Assembly (NCBI GenBank): GCA_019416935.1
Contig: DXWI01000008.1
Location: 1-64,000 of the forward strand
Direction of reading: 5' to 3'
Source of the DNA: Clostridiales bacterium
Lineage (GTDB): Bacteria > Bacillota > Clostridia > Christensenellales > CAG-138
Length of the DNA: 64,000 nucleotides
Part shown: piece by piece, positions 23,588 through 32,035 of the stretch
Layout: each line of letters starts with the position of its first letter
Position numbering within the stretch: the first letter of the stretch is position 1
Notes under the pieces: model-generated
What the model was told of the DNA's origin: nothing
Seen by the model: only the letters and a program-made list of their open reading frames with translations
The model's database searches: none
Made by a program: the position numbers and the translations under genes

Positions 23588-25441
23588 CTATTCCTCCCGC
23601 TGCCGCAGCATGCGCATGGCGTTGAGTACGGCGATGACGCACACGCCCACGTCCGCAAACACGGCCCACCACATGTTCGCCGTGCCCAGAGCGCCCAACA
23701 GCAGCACCAGGGCTTTCACCGCGAGGGCAAACACGATGTTCTCCATCACGATCCGCCGCGTGCGCCGTGCAATGCGGATCGCGAGCGCCAGCTTTTCCGG
23801 CCGGTCGTCCATGAGCACAACGTCCGCCGCCTCGATGGCCGCATCGGATCCAAGTCCGCCCATCGCCACGCCGATATCCGCGCGGGAGAGCACCGGCGCG
23901 TCGTTGATGCCGTCGCCGACGAACAGCAGCCTGCCACGGCGTCCCGGTTCCTTCAGCAGCATCTCAACGGCCTCGACCTTTTCCGCCGGCAGCAGCTCCG
24001 CGCGCACCGCATCGATGCCCAGTGAATGCGCGACCTCCTCGGCAACCGCCCTCCGGTCGCCCGTGAGCATGACGGTTCTGCGCACGCCGAGCGATCTGAG
24101 GTCGCGGATCGCCTCCCGCGCGCCGGCCTTGATCTCATCCGATATCACGATGTGTCCGGCATATGTGCCGTCCACCGCCACATGAACGATCGTTCCGCTG
24201 TGGTGGCAGTCGCGCCATTTGGCGCCTACGCGCTCCATCAGCCGTTCGTTGCCCACCGCAACGGCTCTGCCGCCCACCACGGCGCACACGCCATGTCCGG
24301 CAAGCTCCTCCACGGCCGTAACCGCCGCCGCATCCAGCGGCTTTGCATACGCCCGCTTGAGGGACTGCGCAATCGGATGCTCCGAGTACCGTTCGGCCAT
24401 CGCCGCAAATTCCAGCATCTGCGATTCCGGCAGCTCCTGCGGATGCACCGCCGTGACGGCAAAGGTACCGCGCGTAAGCGTGCCAGTTTTATCAAACACA
24501 ACCGTATCGGCGTGCGCCAGCGCCTCCAGATAGTTGGAACCCTTGACAAGAATGCCGCGCTTGCCTGCGCCGCCGATACCGCCAAAGAAGGTCAGCGGCA
24601 CCGAGATCACCAGCGCGCAGGGACAGGAGATTACGAGGAACACCAGCGCCCGCTGCGGCCACACGCTCCACGCGCCGTCAAACAGCGGCGGGATGAGCGC
24701 CAGCAGCACCGCGCCGATCACGACGGCAGGCGTATACCAGCGTGCAAAGCGCGTGATGAAGTTCTCCGCCTTCGCCTTGTTCGCAGACGAATTTTCAACG
24801 AGCTCCAGTATCCGCGTTACGGTCGACTCACTGCTCGGCCGTGTGACGCGCACGCGCAGCAGCCCGTCGATATTGATGCAGCCGCTGATGACCTCCGCGC
24901 CGTCCGCCACGGCGCGCGGCAGTGATTCGCCGGTCAGCGCCGCCGTATCCAGATTGGACGCGCCCTCGACGACCACGCCGTCCAGCGGCACGCGCTCGCC
25001 CGGCCGGATCACGATGACGTCGCCAACCGCCACCTCCTCCGGAGAAACCGGAAACAGTTCGCCGTTCCGTTCCAGATTGGCGCTGTCCGGCCGGATATCC
25101 ATGAGCGCCGCAATGGAGCGGCGGCTCCGGCCGACCGCGAGCGACTGGAACAGCTCGCCGATCTGATAGAACACCATCACGGCGACGGCCTCGGCATATT
25201 CGCCCGTGGCAAACGCGCCGATCGTGGCAAGCGACATGAGGAAGCTCTCATCGAACACCTGCCCGTGCAGAATGTTCAGCACGGCGGTTTTGAGCACGTC
25301 ATAGCCGGCCAGCAGATAGGGCAGCGCAAACAGGAGCAGCCGCAGCCAGTCGCTGTTCACCGGAATGAGGCAGGCCGCGAGCAGCAGCACGCCGCTCGCC
25401 AAAATACGGAACAACAATCGTTTTTGCTTTTTGTTCATCAT
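23588..25441 (-). CDS. Heavy-metal translocating P1B-type ATPase (Zn/Cd/Pb type)
   Basis: A 617-residue metal-efflux ATPase with eight membrane segments. Visible: ion channel CPC in ISCPCALV, phosphorylation loop DKTGTLTRG, the TGES actuator loop and GDGINDAPVL hinge. The CPC motif with following residues fits Zn/Cd/Pb or Cu pumps; the CadC/CzrA-like regulator next door favours Zn/Cd. It has no N-terminal metal-binding domain; a separate HMA protein is encoded directly upstream. Start taken as ATG 25441 (another ATG follows at once; an upstream TTG is less likely). Stop is TAG. Third gene of the arsR operon. Confidence 0.9.
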   Translation of the reverse strand: MMNKKQKRLLFRILASGVLLLAACLIPVNSDWLRLLLFALPYLLAGYDVLKTAVLNILHGQVFDESFLMSLATIGAFATGEYAEAVAVMVFYQIGELFQSLAVGRSRRSIAALMDIRPDSANLERNGELFPVSPEEVAVGDVIVIRPGERVPLDGVVVEGASNLDTAALTGESLPRAVADGAEVISGCINIDGLLRVRVTRPSSESTVTRILELVENSSANKAKAENFITRFARWYTPAVVIGAVLLALIPPLFDGAWSVWPQRALVFLVISCPCALVISVPLTFFGGIGGAGKRGILVKGSNYLEALAHADTVVFDKTGTLTRGTFAVTAVHPQELPESQMLEFAAMAERYSEHPIAQSLKRAYAKPLDAAAVTAVEELAGHGVCAVVGGRAVAVGNERLMERVGAKWRDCHHSGTIVHVAVDGTYAGHIVISDEIKAGAREAIRDLRSLGVRRTVMLTGDRRAVAEEVAHSLGIDAVRAELLPAEKVEAVEMLLKEPGRRGRLLFVGDGINDAPVLSRADIGVAMGGLGSDAAIEAADVVLMDDRPEKLALAIRIARRTRRIVMENIVFALAVKALVLLLGALGTANMWWAVFADVGVCVIAVLNAMRMLRQREE

Positions 25442-25450
25442 CCGCACCAA

Positions 25451-25669
25451 TCAAAAAACCAGTTCGCAGTCCGGCTCAATCCGCTTGCAGATCCTTGCCG
25501 CCTGCAAAAGCGCCTCGTCAAAGCGGTCGTCCGCCGCCTCGATCGTCATCCGCTGCGTGAAAAAATTGACCTGCGCGCTCTGCACGCCGTCAATCCTTTG
25601 AATCTCGCGCTCCATCTTCGCGGCGCAATGCGCGCAATCCAGATCCCGCAGTTTGATCGTCCTTTTCAT
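25451..25669 (-). CDS. Heavy-metal-associated (HMA) domain protein
   Basis: A 72-residue ferredoxin-like metal-binding protein with LDCAHCAAKME, the GMTCxxC-equivalent motif, supplying the domain missing from the ATPase N-terminus. ATG 25669 follows GGGAGGAA at good spacing; an upstream in-frame codon at 25690 overlaps arsR. Lies 17 bases after arsR and 9 before the ATPase gene. Probably delivers Zn/Cd to the pump. Confidence 0.85.
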   Translation of the reverse strand: MKRTIKLRDLDCAHCAAKMEREIQRIDGVQSAQVNFFTQRMTIEAADDRFDEALLQAARICKRIEPDCELVF

Positions 25670-25686
25670 GTCCGTTTCCTCCCAAA

Positions 25687-26043
25687 TCATTCACAGATAT
25701 GTTCCAGCCCCTGATCGATGATCGTCCGCACATGATCATCCGTAAGCGAATAGATGACGCTCTTGCCGTCCTTGCGGAATTTGACCAGCTTGGACTGCTT
25801 GAGCACCCGCAGATGGTGCGAAACCGCGCTCTGGCTGATGCCGAGCAATTGCGCGATATCGCATACGCACATCTCCGATTCAAACAACACATAGAGAATT
25901 TTGATGCGCGTGCTGTCTCCGAACACCTTAAACAGTTCCGCCAGATCATAGAGCATCATTTCATCCGGCATACTGTCGGTCACCTGTGCAATCAGCGCTT
26001 CATGCGCGTGCAGAAACTCGCAGCAGGGCATATCCCGTTCCAT
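25687..26043 (-). CDS. ArsR/SmtB-family metal-responsive repressor
   Basis: A 118-residue winged-helix repressor. The helix-turn-helix ISQSAVSHHLRVLKQSKLV and the ELCVCD-like metal box (SEMCVCDIAQ) in helix alpha3 are visible, plus DHVRTIIDQGLEH near the C-terminus (DxxH alpha5 site) and an N-terminal PCCEFLHAH that could add ligands as in CadC. Start at ATG 26043 has AAAGGA well spaced; ATG 26061 has none. It heads the efflux operon and very likely represses it from the operator at 26060-26079, releasing on metal binding. Confidence 0.88.
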   Translation of the reverse strand: MERDMPCCEFLHAHEALIAQVTDSMPDEMMLYDLAELFKVFGDSTRIKILYVLFESEMCVCDIAQLLGISQSAVSHHLRVLKQSKLVKFRKDGKSVIYSLTDDHVRTIIDQGLEHICE

Positions 26044-26059
26044 AATTCCATATCCTTTC

Positions 26060-26079
26060 ATCTGAACGATTGTTCATAT
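26060..26079. promoter_or_regulatory. ArsR/CzrA-type operator
   Basis: ATCTGAACGATTGTTCATAT: an inverted TGAAC-N4-GTTCA repeat of the class bound by SmtB/CzrA/CadC repressors, positioned just downstream of the -10 box and over the predicted transcription start. Confidence 0.82.
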
Positions 26080-26082
26080 GTT

Positions 26083-26111
26083 ATTATAATGCGTCGTTTT
26101 TCGGATGTCAA
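26083..26111 (-). promoter_or_regulatory. Consensus sigma-A promoter of the metal-efflux operon
   Basis: Minus strand TTGACA (26106-26111) and TATAAT (26083-26088) at 17-base spacing: a perfect consensus promoter, as expected for a tightly repressed metal-resistance operon. Confidence 0.92.
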
Positions 26112-26271
26112 GCTCAAATCGTGTCGCTCCGGAACATACAAGGAAAAGGAATACCACTTGAAATCGTGCAGCAGAATTGTAAACAGCGAAATTATTTTTA
26201 TGAAAGGTCTTGTGTATTTTTGTTTATTGAGCAGGCATGTTATAATGAAACAAAAAACGGATGGTATCGCA

Positions 26272-27304
26272 ATGATAACAATCTATCAAGAAATATGTAA
26301 GCGTTTGGAACAAATCGATTTTGAAGCCCTCTGGCCACAATTCCATTCCTATCCATTTGCGCTTTATACCAAAAAAGAAGCTGTGATGAATGGGGTTTGC
26401 TTTTCAACCCCCCGCCTCGTTTTATGGAAATACAGCAATCCTATGGAACGGCCAACGGACTGCCATCTGGAATATCGAGATGGATCCGCCAAGGAATTTG
26501 GATCATCTGACGGCAGGCCTGGTTCACGAAATGTTCCATGCTTTTCAAACGGAACGCGGGGAGCGGCGCTTTCCAAATGACCTGACGCTGTTTGCCGCTA
26601 CTCAAACAACAGAATCACTGTCATGGAAGATTTGGGAACGAAACCTGCTAGCGGATGGAGCTCCGTTTTCTCAGTTTTGTGCGGCTCGTCTGGAACGCAG
26701 AAACAATCCGCTGACACGCGAAGAAGAACTGGTGGAAACGGCGGAAGGCATGGCGCAGTTTGTGGAGCTTCGAGCGTTGGGGCAGCTCTCCGACCCGTTG
26801 TTTTTGGATTCGCTGGAGCGTTGCAGGATGCATCTAAGAGATGCATCAAGGGCAGTGGATGTCCGCAGATGCGGGTATGACAGCGGCATGTATATGCTTT
26901 TGCGGGCAACCGAGTCCGGGATGAATATTTATCACAATATCGGGCAGGAGGTACGGTCGGTTTTTGAAATTCTGTCGCACCAAATACCCCGAATTCCCCG
27001 TACCGTCCTCCCCAATGAAAGTGTATCGGAAACCGCGGCCATTTTGCTAAGCAATCAAAGGCAACAGCAAAACGCCGAGATGGCTGGTTTTTTGCAAACC
27101 ACACCCCGCAGGGTGAACGGGCCGTTTGAAATCTGCGGCTACGATCCGATGAATATGTGGCGGCAAGAGAATGTTCTCTTTAGCCGCGGCTTTGTCGCGC
27201 TCAAAAACGCGTATGGTGAAATCACGCCCATGCAGGAAAATGTACTGCTCAATATGGAAGCGGGCAGTGATCATATTGCGGTCGATTACTTCATTTCCGA
27301 ATAA
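26272..27304 (+). pseudogene. Frameshifted HExxH (putative zinc protease-like) protein
   Basis: ATG 26272 opens MITIYQEICKRLEQ and runs through ALYTKKEAVMNG; the reading frame then continues one frame over from about 26393 as FAFQPPASFYGNT to the stop at 27304. Removing one G from the GGGG run at 26392-26395 restores a single frame of about 343 residues. The second part has VHEMFHAFQ, an HExxH zinc motif. No close family recognised; no signal peptide. An extended -10 (TGTTATAAT) lies at about 26238-26246. Either a recent frameshift or an assembly indel; translation from ATG 26390 could still make the HExxH part. Confidence 0.65.
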
Positions 27305-27344
27305 ATGGGGCGGCCGGCCGTTCCGGCTGTCAAATCGTTTAACG

Positions 27345-27530
27345 CAATCCGCGCCATCGGCTCGCATTTGAATGCCAAGGCAGTACCCATAGGATCTGTC
27401 AAAGCCGGCATAGAACCAACGCATAACGCCGGTTCTATGCACGGTTTGATGCTGACGAGGGAAGCCCTGTTTATAGGCATGCAACGCCAATTCTGCAAGG
27501 GACGGCCCCTGCTGGCAGTCCCTCGCGCTG
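27345..27530 (-). repeat. Dispersed structured repeat, copy B (diverged)
   Basis: In the same orientation as the 40262 copy (reverse of A and D). Shares CCATAGGATCTGTCAAA with CCATAGAATCTGTCAAA of copy C and a matching tail. Its hairpin is long: TCAAA...CATAGAACC pairs with GGTTCTATG...TTTGA, so the stem is kept although the apical sequence differs from the other copies. Confidence 0.6.
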
Positions 27531-27593
27531 CGCGAAAATGCCCGCATTCTTTCGTCTTGCCGGCGCTTCCTCCGTTCGCCGGCCGGCGGTTTG

Positions 27594-28079
27594 TCACAAC
27601 TCCGGCTCCTCCCGCCAGTTCCTGCACACATCGACCCAGCAGCACGCTTTGGAGACGCGGAACAGTTCGTCACACGTCAATTCGATCGCGCTGTTGCTGC
27701 TGCCGGCCGCCGGGAACACCGTGTCAAAGCGCCGCAGCGACTCATCGAGATACACCTTAACCGCTTCCCCAACGGCGAACGGACACACGCCGCCAACCGC
27801 ATGGCCGGTGAAGGCGACCGCCTCATCCGGCGTGAGGAACCGTGCTTTCTGATGAAACGTATCCTTAAATCTGCGATTGTCCACGCGCGCATCACCGGCC
27901 GCAACGATCAAAAGGCAGCCTTCGCCATCATGGAACGACAGCGTTTTTGCAATCCGCGCCGCCGCTACGCCCACGGCCTGCGCCGCCAGTTCCACTGTTG
28001 CCGAGGACGCTGCAAACTCCCGAATGCGCTCCTCCATCCCAAGCGTCCGAAAATACGCTCTCACCCGTTCAATCGACAT
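27594..28079 (-). CDS. YbaK/EbsC-family aminoacyl-tRNA deacylase-like protein
   Basis: A 161-residue single-domain protein of the YbaK/ProX editing family, which hydrolyses mischarged aminoacyl-tRNA (often Cys-tRNA-Pro). Visible: KTLSFHDGEGCLLIVAAGD with the catalytic-lysine strand region, and GHAVGGVCPFAV, the conserved GxxxGGxxP loop. Normal length. Separate transcript downstream of the spoVA genes; 164 bases separate it from spoVAE. Confidence 0.88.
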   Translation of the reverse strand: MSIERVRAYFRTLGMEERIREFAASSATVELAAQAVGVAAARIAKTLSFHDGEGCLLIVAAGDARVDNRRFKDTFHQKARFLTPDEAVAFTGHAVGGVCPFAVGEAVKVYLDESLRRFDTVFPAAGSSNSAIELTCDELFRVSKACCWVDVCRNWREEPEL

Positions 28080-28243
28080 GTTTTCACCCCGTATGGCAGA
28101 ATTTGTCCATCAGCATATCACAAAACGGGCCGACGTGCAAACGCCGGCCCCGGTTCTCCAAATGACGTTGATTTTGTCTCTGCCTCGGCAGAACCATCCG
28201 CATTTTAGCGGGCGCGCATGGGCGCCCGCCCCGTTCCCCCGCG

Positions 28244-28606
28244 CTATTTCGTTTTCGATCTGGAGATGAGGGAGAACAGATAGCCAAAGAAGATCGCTGC
28301 GGCGATTCCGCCCGCCGCGGCGCGCGTGCCGCCAAGAAAAGCGCCGAGCACGCCATCCGTTTTTGCGGCCTCGATGGCGCCCTGCGCGAGCGTGTTGCCA
28401 AAGCCCGTGAGCGGCACGGTCGCGCCTGCTCCCGCAAACTCGACGAGCGGCTGATAAATCCCCAGCGCGCCAAGGATGACGCCGGCTGTTACAAACAGCA
28501 CGAGGATCTTGGCCGGGGTCAGCCGCGTGAGACTGATCAGAAGCTGGCCGGCCACGCAGAGCAATCCGCCCACTGCGAACACCTTCAGATACATCATCCA
28601 ATCCAT
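28244..28606 (-). CDS. spoVAE: Stage V sporulation protein AE
   Basis: A 120-residue membrane protein with about four membrane segments, of the SpoVAE(b) type: GATVPLTGFGNTLAQGA is the conserved core. With SpoVAC and SpoVAD it forms the spore inner-membrane channel that moves dipicolinic acid in during sporulation and out in germination. Starts 2 bases after the spoVAD stop, with GGAGGG upstream. Confidence 0.92.
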   Translation of the reverse strand: MDWMMYLKVFAVGGLLCVAGQLLISLTRLTPAKILVLFVTAGVILGALGIYQPLVEFAGAGATVPLTGFGNTLAQGAIEAAKTDGVLGAFLGGTRAAAGGIAAAIFFGYLFSLISRSKTK

Positions 28607-28608
28607 CG

Positions 28609-29640
28609 TTATCCCTCCTGTTCCAATACCACCGCGTGCGCAATGCCCGGAATGCTCTCGCCCTGCAGCGTCACCGTCGGAGAGAGCAGCGCCCCCGTCG
28701 CGAGGAACAGCATCCTGCGGCAGTCACCCCGTTCGATCCGGTCAAGCAGCATGGCCGAGAGCGTGACCGCGCTGCACCCGCAGCCGCTGCCGCCGCACTT
28801 GACATCCTGCTCGGGATGGAATATCAGATTGCCGCAGTCCAGATGCCGGCCCGACAGGTCTACGCCGCGTTCCCGGCAGAGCGAGAACAGCATTTCGCTG
28901 CCAAAGCGGCCAAGATCGCCCGTGATGATCCAATCATAGTCGTCAACCGTGCGTTCCAAATCCTTGAGATGCGTGACGATCGTATCACAGGCCGCTGGAG
29001 CCATCGCGGCACCCATGTTGTTCGCGTCCGTGATGCCGAGGTCCACCACCCGGCCGATGGTTGCCGCCCGCGCGCGGATGTGGTGAAACACGGCGTTTTC
29101 ATCGTCTTTGCCGGCAACCAGTACGCACCCGGCTCCCGTGACCGTGCGCTGCGCCGTTTCCGGCGAGGTCGTTCCCATCTCGAGCGGATAGCGATACTGC
29201 CGTTCGGCAGAGGAAAAATGGCTCGTCGCAACGCAGGCAACGCTCTCTGCATATCCGCCGTCCACCAGCACACTGCCGACCAGAAGCGATTCGGCCATCG
29301 TGGAGCACGCGCCGTACAGGCCGAGGAACGGCGTTTCCAGTGAGCGCGCTGCATAGTTTGCCGTTACAATCTGGTTGAGCAAATCCCCGCCGAGCAGGCA
29401 CCCGAGCGCTGCCGGCTGCATGCCGCACTTATCCAGCGCCAGCCGCACCGCCTCTTCAAACATGCGGCACTCGGCCTTTTCAAAGCTGTCCTGTCCCCAG
29501 GTGTCATCATCCAGCACCACGTCGAAGCGATCGCCGAGCGGTCCCTCCCCCTCCATGCGGCTGACGATGGAGGCGCTTGCGCGGATATACGGCGCGGAGG
29601 GGAACAGCAGCGTGCGCTTTCCCCGTCGGTTGTTCGTCAT
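28609..29640 (-). CDS. spoVAD: Stage V sporulation protein AD
   Basis: A 343-residue thiolase-fold protein, the dipicolinic-acid-binding soluble part of the SpoVA channel. Conserved features: GPLGDRFD, ACSTMAESL (degenerate thiolase Cys region), GDLGRFGSEM, GSGCGCSAVTLS and GIAHAVVLEQE. Normal length. Ribosome binding site AAGGAGG; 12 bases after spoVAC. Transcribed in the forespore in known species (sigma-G). Confidence 0.95.
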   Translation of the reverse strand: MTNNRRGKRTLLFPSAPYIRASASIVSRMEGEGPLGDRFDVVLDDDTWGQDSFEKAECRMFEEAVRLALDKCGMQPAALGCLLGGDLLNQIVTANYAARSLETPFLGLYGACSTMAESLLVGSVLVDGGYAESVACVATSHFSSAERQYRYPLEMGTTSPETAQRTVTGAGCVLVAGKDDENAVFHHIRARAATIGRVVDLGITDANNMGAAMAPAACDTIVTHLKDLERTVDDYDWIITGDLGRFGSEMLFSLCRERGVDLSGRHLDCGNLIFHPEQDVKCGGSGCGCSAVTLSAMLLDRIERGDCRRMLFLATGALLSPTVTLQGESIPGIAHAVVLEQEG

Positions 29641-29652
29641 GATCGTTCCTCC

Positions 29653-30096
29653 TTATGGAAACAGCAGGGACAACAGCCCCACCAGAATCGAAGCGCTGGT
29701 TCCGTACACGAGCACCGGCCCGGCGAGCGAAAACAGCTTCGCGCCCACGCCCATCACATAGCCCTCCTGTTTGAACTCAATGGCGGGGGCGACGACCGAG
29801 TTGGAGAACCCGGTAATCGGCACGACCGACCCCGCGCCCGCATACGCGCCGATGCGATCGTACACGCCGATCCCCGTCAGCAGCGCGCCGAGGAACACCA
29901 GAATGATCGCCGTCCACGACGCAATCTGCTCCGTTGTCAGCACAAACGAATTTCTGAGCAGATCGGCGATGGCCTGTCCGATACAGCAGATCAGCCCGCC
30001 CGTCCAAAATGCGCGAAAGCAGTACAGCACGGTTTTGCTCCTCGGCATGCGTTCATTGACCCGTTTCTGATAGGCCTTTGCGTCAAAATGTTCCAT
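29653..30096 (-). CDS. spoVAC: Stage V sporulation protein AC
   Basis: A 147-residue membrane protein with about four membrane segments; GAYAGAGSVVPITGFSNSVVAPA is partly the SpoVAC hallmark (AGAGSVVPITGFSNS). Known in Bacillus as the mechanosensitive component of the SpoVA channel. ATG 30096 has GGAAGGAAA upstream; longer in-frame extensions lack a site. First clear spoVA gene; spoVAA, AB, AF and spoIIAB-type genes are absent here, as in many Clostridia. Confidence 0.94.
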   Translation of the reverse strand: MEHFDAKAYQKRVNERMPRSKTVLYCFRAFWTGGLICCIGQAIADLLRNSFVLTTEQIASWTAIILVFLGALLTGIGVYDRIGAYAGAGSVVPITGFSNSVVAPAIEFKQEGYVMGVGAKLFSLAGPVLVYGTSASILVGLLSLLFP

Positions 30097-30212
30097 TGAT
30101 CGTTTCCTTCCTTTCCAAAGCATCATGCCCCGCCAACGGCGCCGGCATGGCGCCGGTATCCGGCTCAAAACGGCCTGCCGGAGTCCGTTTCGCAAGCCGC
30201 AGGCGCCCTTGC

Positions 30213-30344
30213 TCAGGTCTTTTCCTTTTTCTCGCGCTCGGCATCATACGCAGCGAACCGCGTCTCGCGGTCGGCCGGAATGTTGGCGGCGCCGCCGCCA
30301 TGCAGCGTGCTGCCCGGCCGGCGAATCCGGTTTTCAGCAGGCAT
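30213..30344 (-). CDS. Possible small charged protein upstream of spoVAC
   Basis: A 43-residue frame beginning MPAENRIRRP and ending AEREKKEKT. ATG 30344 has GGAGGG 8 bases upstream and overlaps the end of the preceding 48-codon frame, so the two could be translationally coupled. No known family. It sits 117 bases before spoVAC on the same strand, so it may be a spore-associated small protein; this is inference. Confidence 0.4.
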   Translation of the reverse strand: MPAENRIRRPGSTLHGGGAANIPADRETRFAAYDAEREKKEKT

Positions 30345-30480
30345 ATCGCATGCCCTCCGCTATGAAGCGAACGCCGTTTCCCGTGACACCCGGGTCGCGA
30401 GTGAGCAAAAAAACCACCAGCGCCGCCGCAAGCAGCAGCACCGCAGCGCCAACGCACCAGAGTATCATCCGTTTTGCCAT
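30334..30480 (-). CDS. Possible small single-pass membrane protein
   Basis: A 48-residue frame beginning MAKRMILWCVGAAVLLLAAA, with one clear membrane segment (about residues 6-26) and a short polar tail. GGTGAGG lies 5 bases before ATG 30480. It overlaps the next small frame by 11 bases and points toward spoVAC, so both may belong to the spoVA transcript. No family recognised. Confidence 0.45.
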   Translation of the reverse strand: MAKRMILWCVGAAVLLLAAALVVFLLTRDPGVTGNGVRFIAEGMRYAC

Positions 30481-30621
30481 ATAGCCTCACCATCGTTTTT
30501 CATTCTGCGTCTAGTATGCGAAGTTGCTTTTCAATTCATACGAAATGCTCCTGCGTTCCGAATTGCAAAACGCCTTTTCCACTATGCAGACCTTCTTTCC
30601 CACGATACGGAACGCGTCCCA

Positions 30622-30651
30622 TTGCGCTCGCAAAAGGCACTTTGTTATACT
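30622..30651 (+). promoter_or_regulatory. Possible promoter of the cytosine-deaminase-like gene
   Basis: TTGCGC (30622-30627) and TATACT (30646-30651), 18-base spacing, 111 bases before the start codon. Moderate match. Confidence 0.45.
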
Positions 30652-30761
30652 GAATATACGTTCAAACCAACCGTTATTTCGCGATTATTCATTCAAATTC
30701 ACCGGAAAGTCCCCCGCAGGAAGCCCTAAAAAATAACGAAACAGCAGAAAGGAACATTCGC

Positions 30762-32003
30762 ATGTTACTCATCAAAAACGCTCGCATTCTCGGACACGGC
30801 TCGGTAGAAGACATTCTCATCAGCGACGAGGGAAAGTATCTGGAAATCCGTCCTCAGATCGATGCATCCTCCATTGAAAATGTCACGATCATTGACGCAG
30901 AGGAAAAAATGGCCGCGCCCACGTTTGTCAACACGCACATGCACTTTGACAAGGCCTATACCTCGCTCAGCGGGCGCGAGGACAGCACGGAAACGCTTGA
31001 GGATTCCATCCATATCATGCACGACCGCATCCGCGCCTATACGGTGGAGGACGTGCGCGACCGCGCACTGCGCGCCATCCGCGAGTGCGTCATGTACGGC
31101 ACGACCAAGCTGCGCACGAACGTGGATATCAGCAATCTGGACCCGAAGCTCGTGGCGCTGCAGGGCGTTCTCGCGGCAAAGGAGGCGACGAAGGATATCT
31201 GCGATCTGCAGGTCATCGCGTTTCCGCAGGAGGGTATTTACTGCAATGAGGGAACGGACCGGCTCATGTACGAGGCCATGGATATGGGCTGCGACATCGC
31301 CGGCGGCATGCCCGCTGCGGAATGGCTCGATGAGCACAAGACCCGCCATGTGGATTTCGTATTTCAAATGGCCGAGAAATACGGCGCGCTGATCGATATG
31401 CACGTCGACCAGTCCAAGGATATGTTCGACCGTTCGCTCGAATATACCGCGTGGCTGACGCTGCAAAAGGGCTGGGCGGGCCGCGTCACCGGCGGACACT
31501 GCACCTCGATCACCTATCAGAACCAATCGCACGCCATCAAGGTCATGAAGCTCATCAAGGCCGCCGGCATGAACATCTGCACCAACACGCAGGTGCTGGC
31601 GATCATGGGCATCGATGCGGAACCGCGCACGCGCGGCGTGACCCGCATTCGCGAGATGGTGGACATGGGCATCAATATCGCCACTGCGCAGGATACCATC
31701 TGCGACGGGTTCCATCTCTACGGAACGGGCGATCCGCTCGATTACGGTCTGATCGGCGCGTATACCAGCCAGTACAACACGCCGGAGACGGCACGGCTGA
31801 TGTTCGACATGCTCACAACGCGCTCGGCGCGCATCTTCGATCCGGACGGACGCTACGGCATTGAGGTCGGCAATGACGCGGACCTCAACATCATCGACGC
31901 CGACAACGTGCAGGAAGCGCTGCGCACCCGCGCGTCCCGTCCGTACGTCATCCGTCAGGGCCGCGTGATTGCATCGTTTGAGCGCAAAGCCGTGCTGTTC
32001 TGA
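30762..32003 (+). CDS. Cytosine deaminase-like amidohydrolase
   Basis: A 413-residue metal-dependent deaminase of the CodA-type family. Metal ligands: NTHMHFDKAY (HxH), DMHVDQSKD, GGHCTSI and the aspartate in ATAQDTICD. It would deaminate cytosine to uracil or a related base (isoguanine, creatinine, pterin-like substrates also occur in the family). ATG 30762 follows AAAGGA. It stands 32 bases before a nucleobase permease gene and upstream of an IclR regulator, suggesting a base-salvage or catabolic operon. The gene is intact although both neighbouring permease genes are broken. Confidence 0.85.
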   Translation: MLLIKNARILGHGSVEDILISDEGKYLEIRPQIDASSIENVTIIDAEEKMAAPTFVNTHMHFDKAYTSLSGREDSTETLEDSIHIMHDRIRAYTVEDVRDRALRAIRECVMYGTTKLRTNVDISNLDPKLVALQGVLAAKEATKDICDLQVIAFPQEGIYCNEGTDRLMYEAMDMGCDIAGGMPAAEWLDEHKTRHVDFVFQMAEKYGALIDMHVDQSKDMFDRSLEYTAWLTLQKGWAGRVTGGHCTSITYQNQSHAIKVMKLIKAAGMNICTNTQVLAIMGIDAEPRTRGVTRIREMVDMGINIATAQDTICDGFHLYGTGDPLDYGLIGAYTSQYNTPETARLMFDMLTTRSARIFDPDGRYGIEVGNDADLNIIDADNVQEALRTRASRPYVIRQGRVIASFERKAVLF

Positions 32004-32035
32004 TTTCACCATCTCGATAGGCAAGGAGAATCGCC

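Noticed and set aside
30083..30493. 136-codon minus-strand frame upstream of spoVAC
   Set aside because: It has Arg/Pro-rich shadow composition and no start site; the two shorter frames in the other phase have proper ribosome binding sites.
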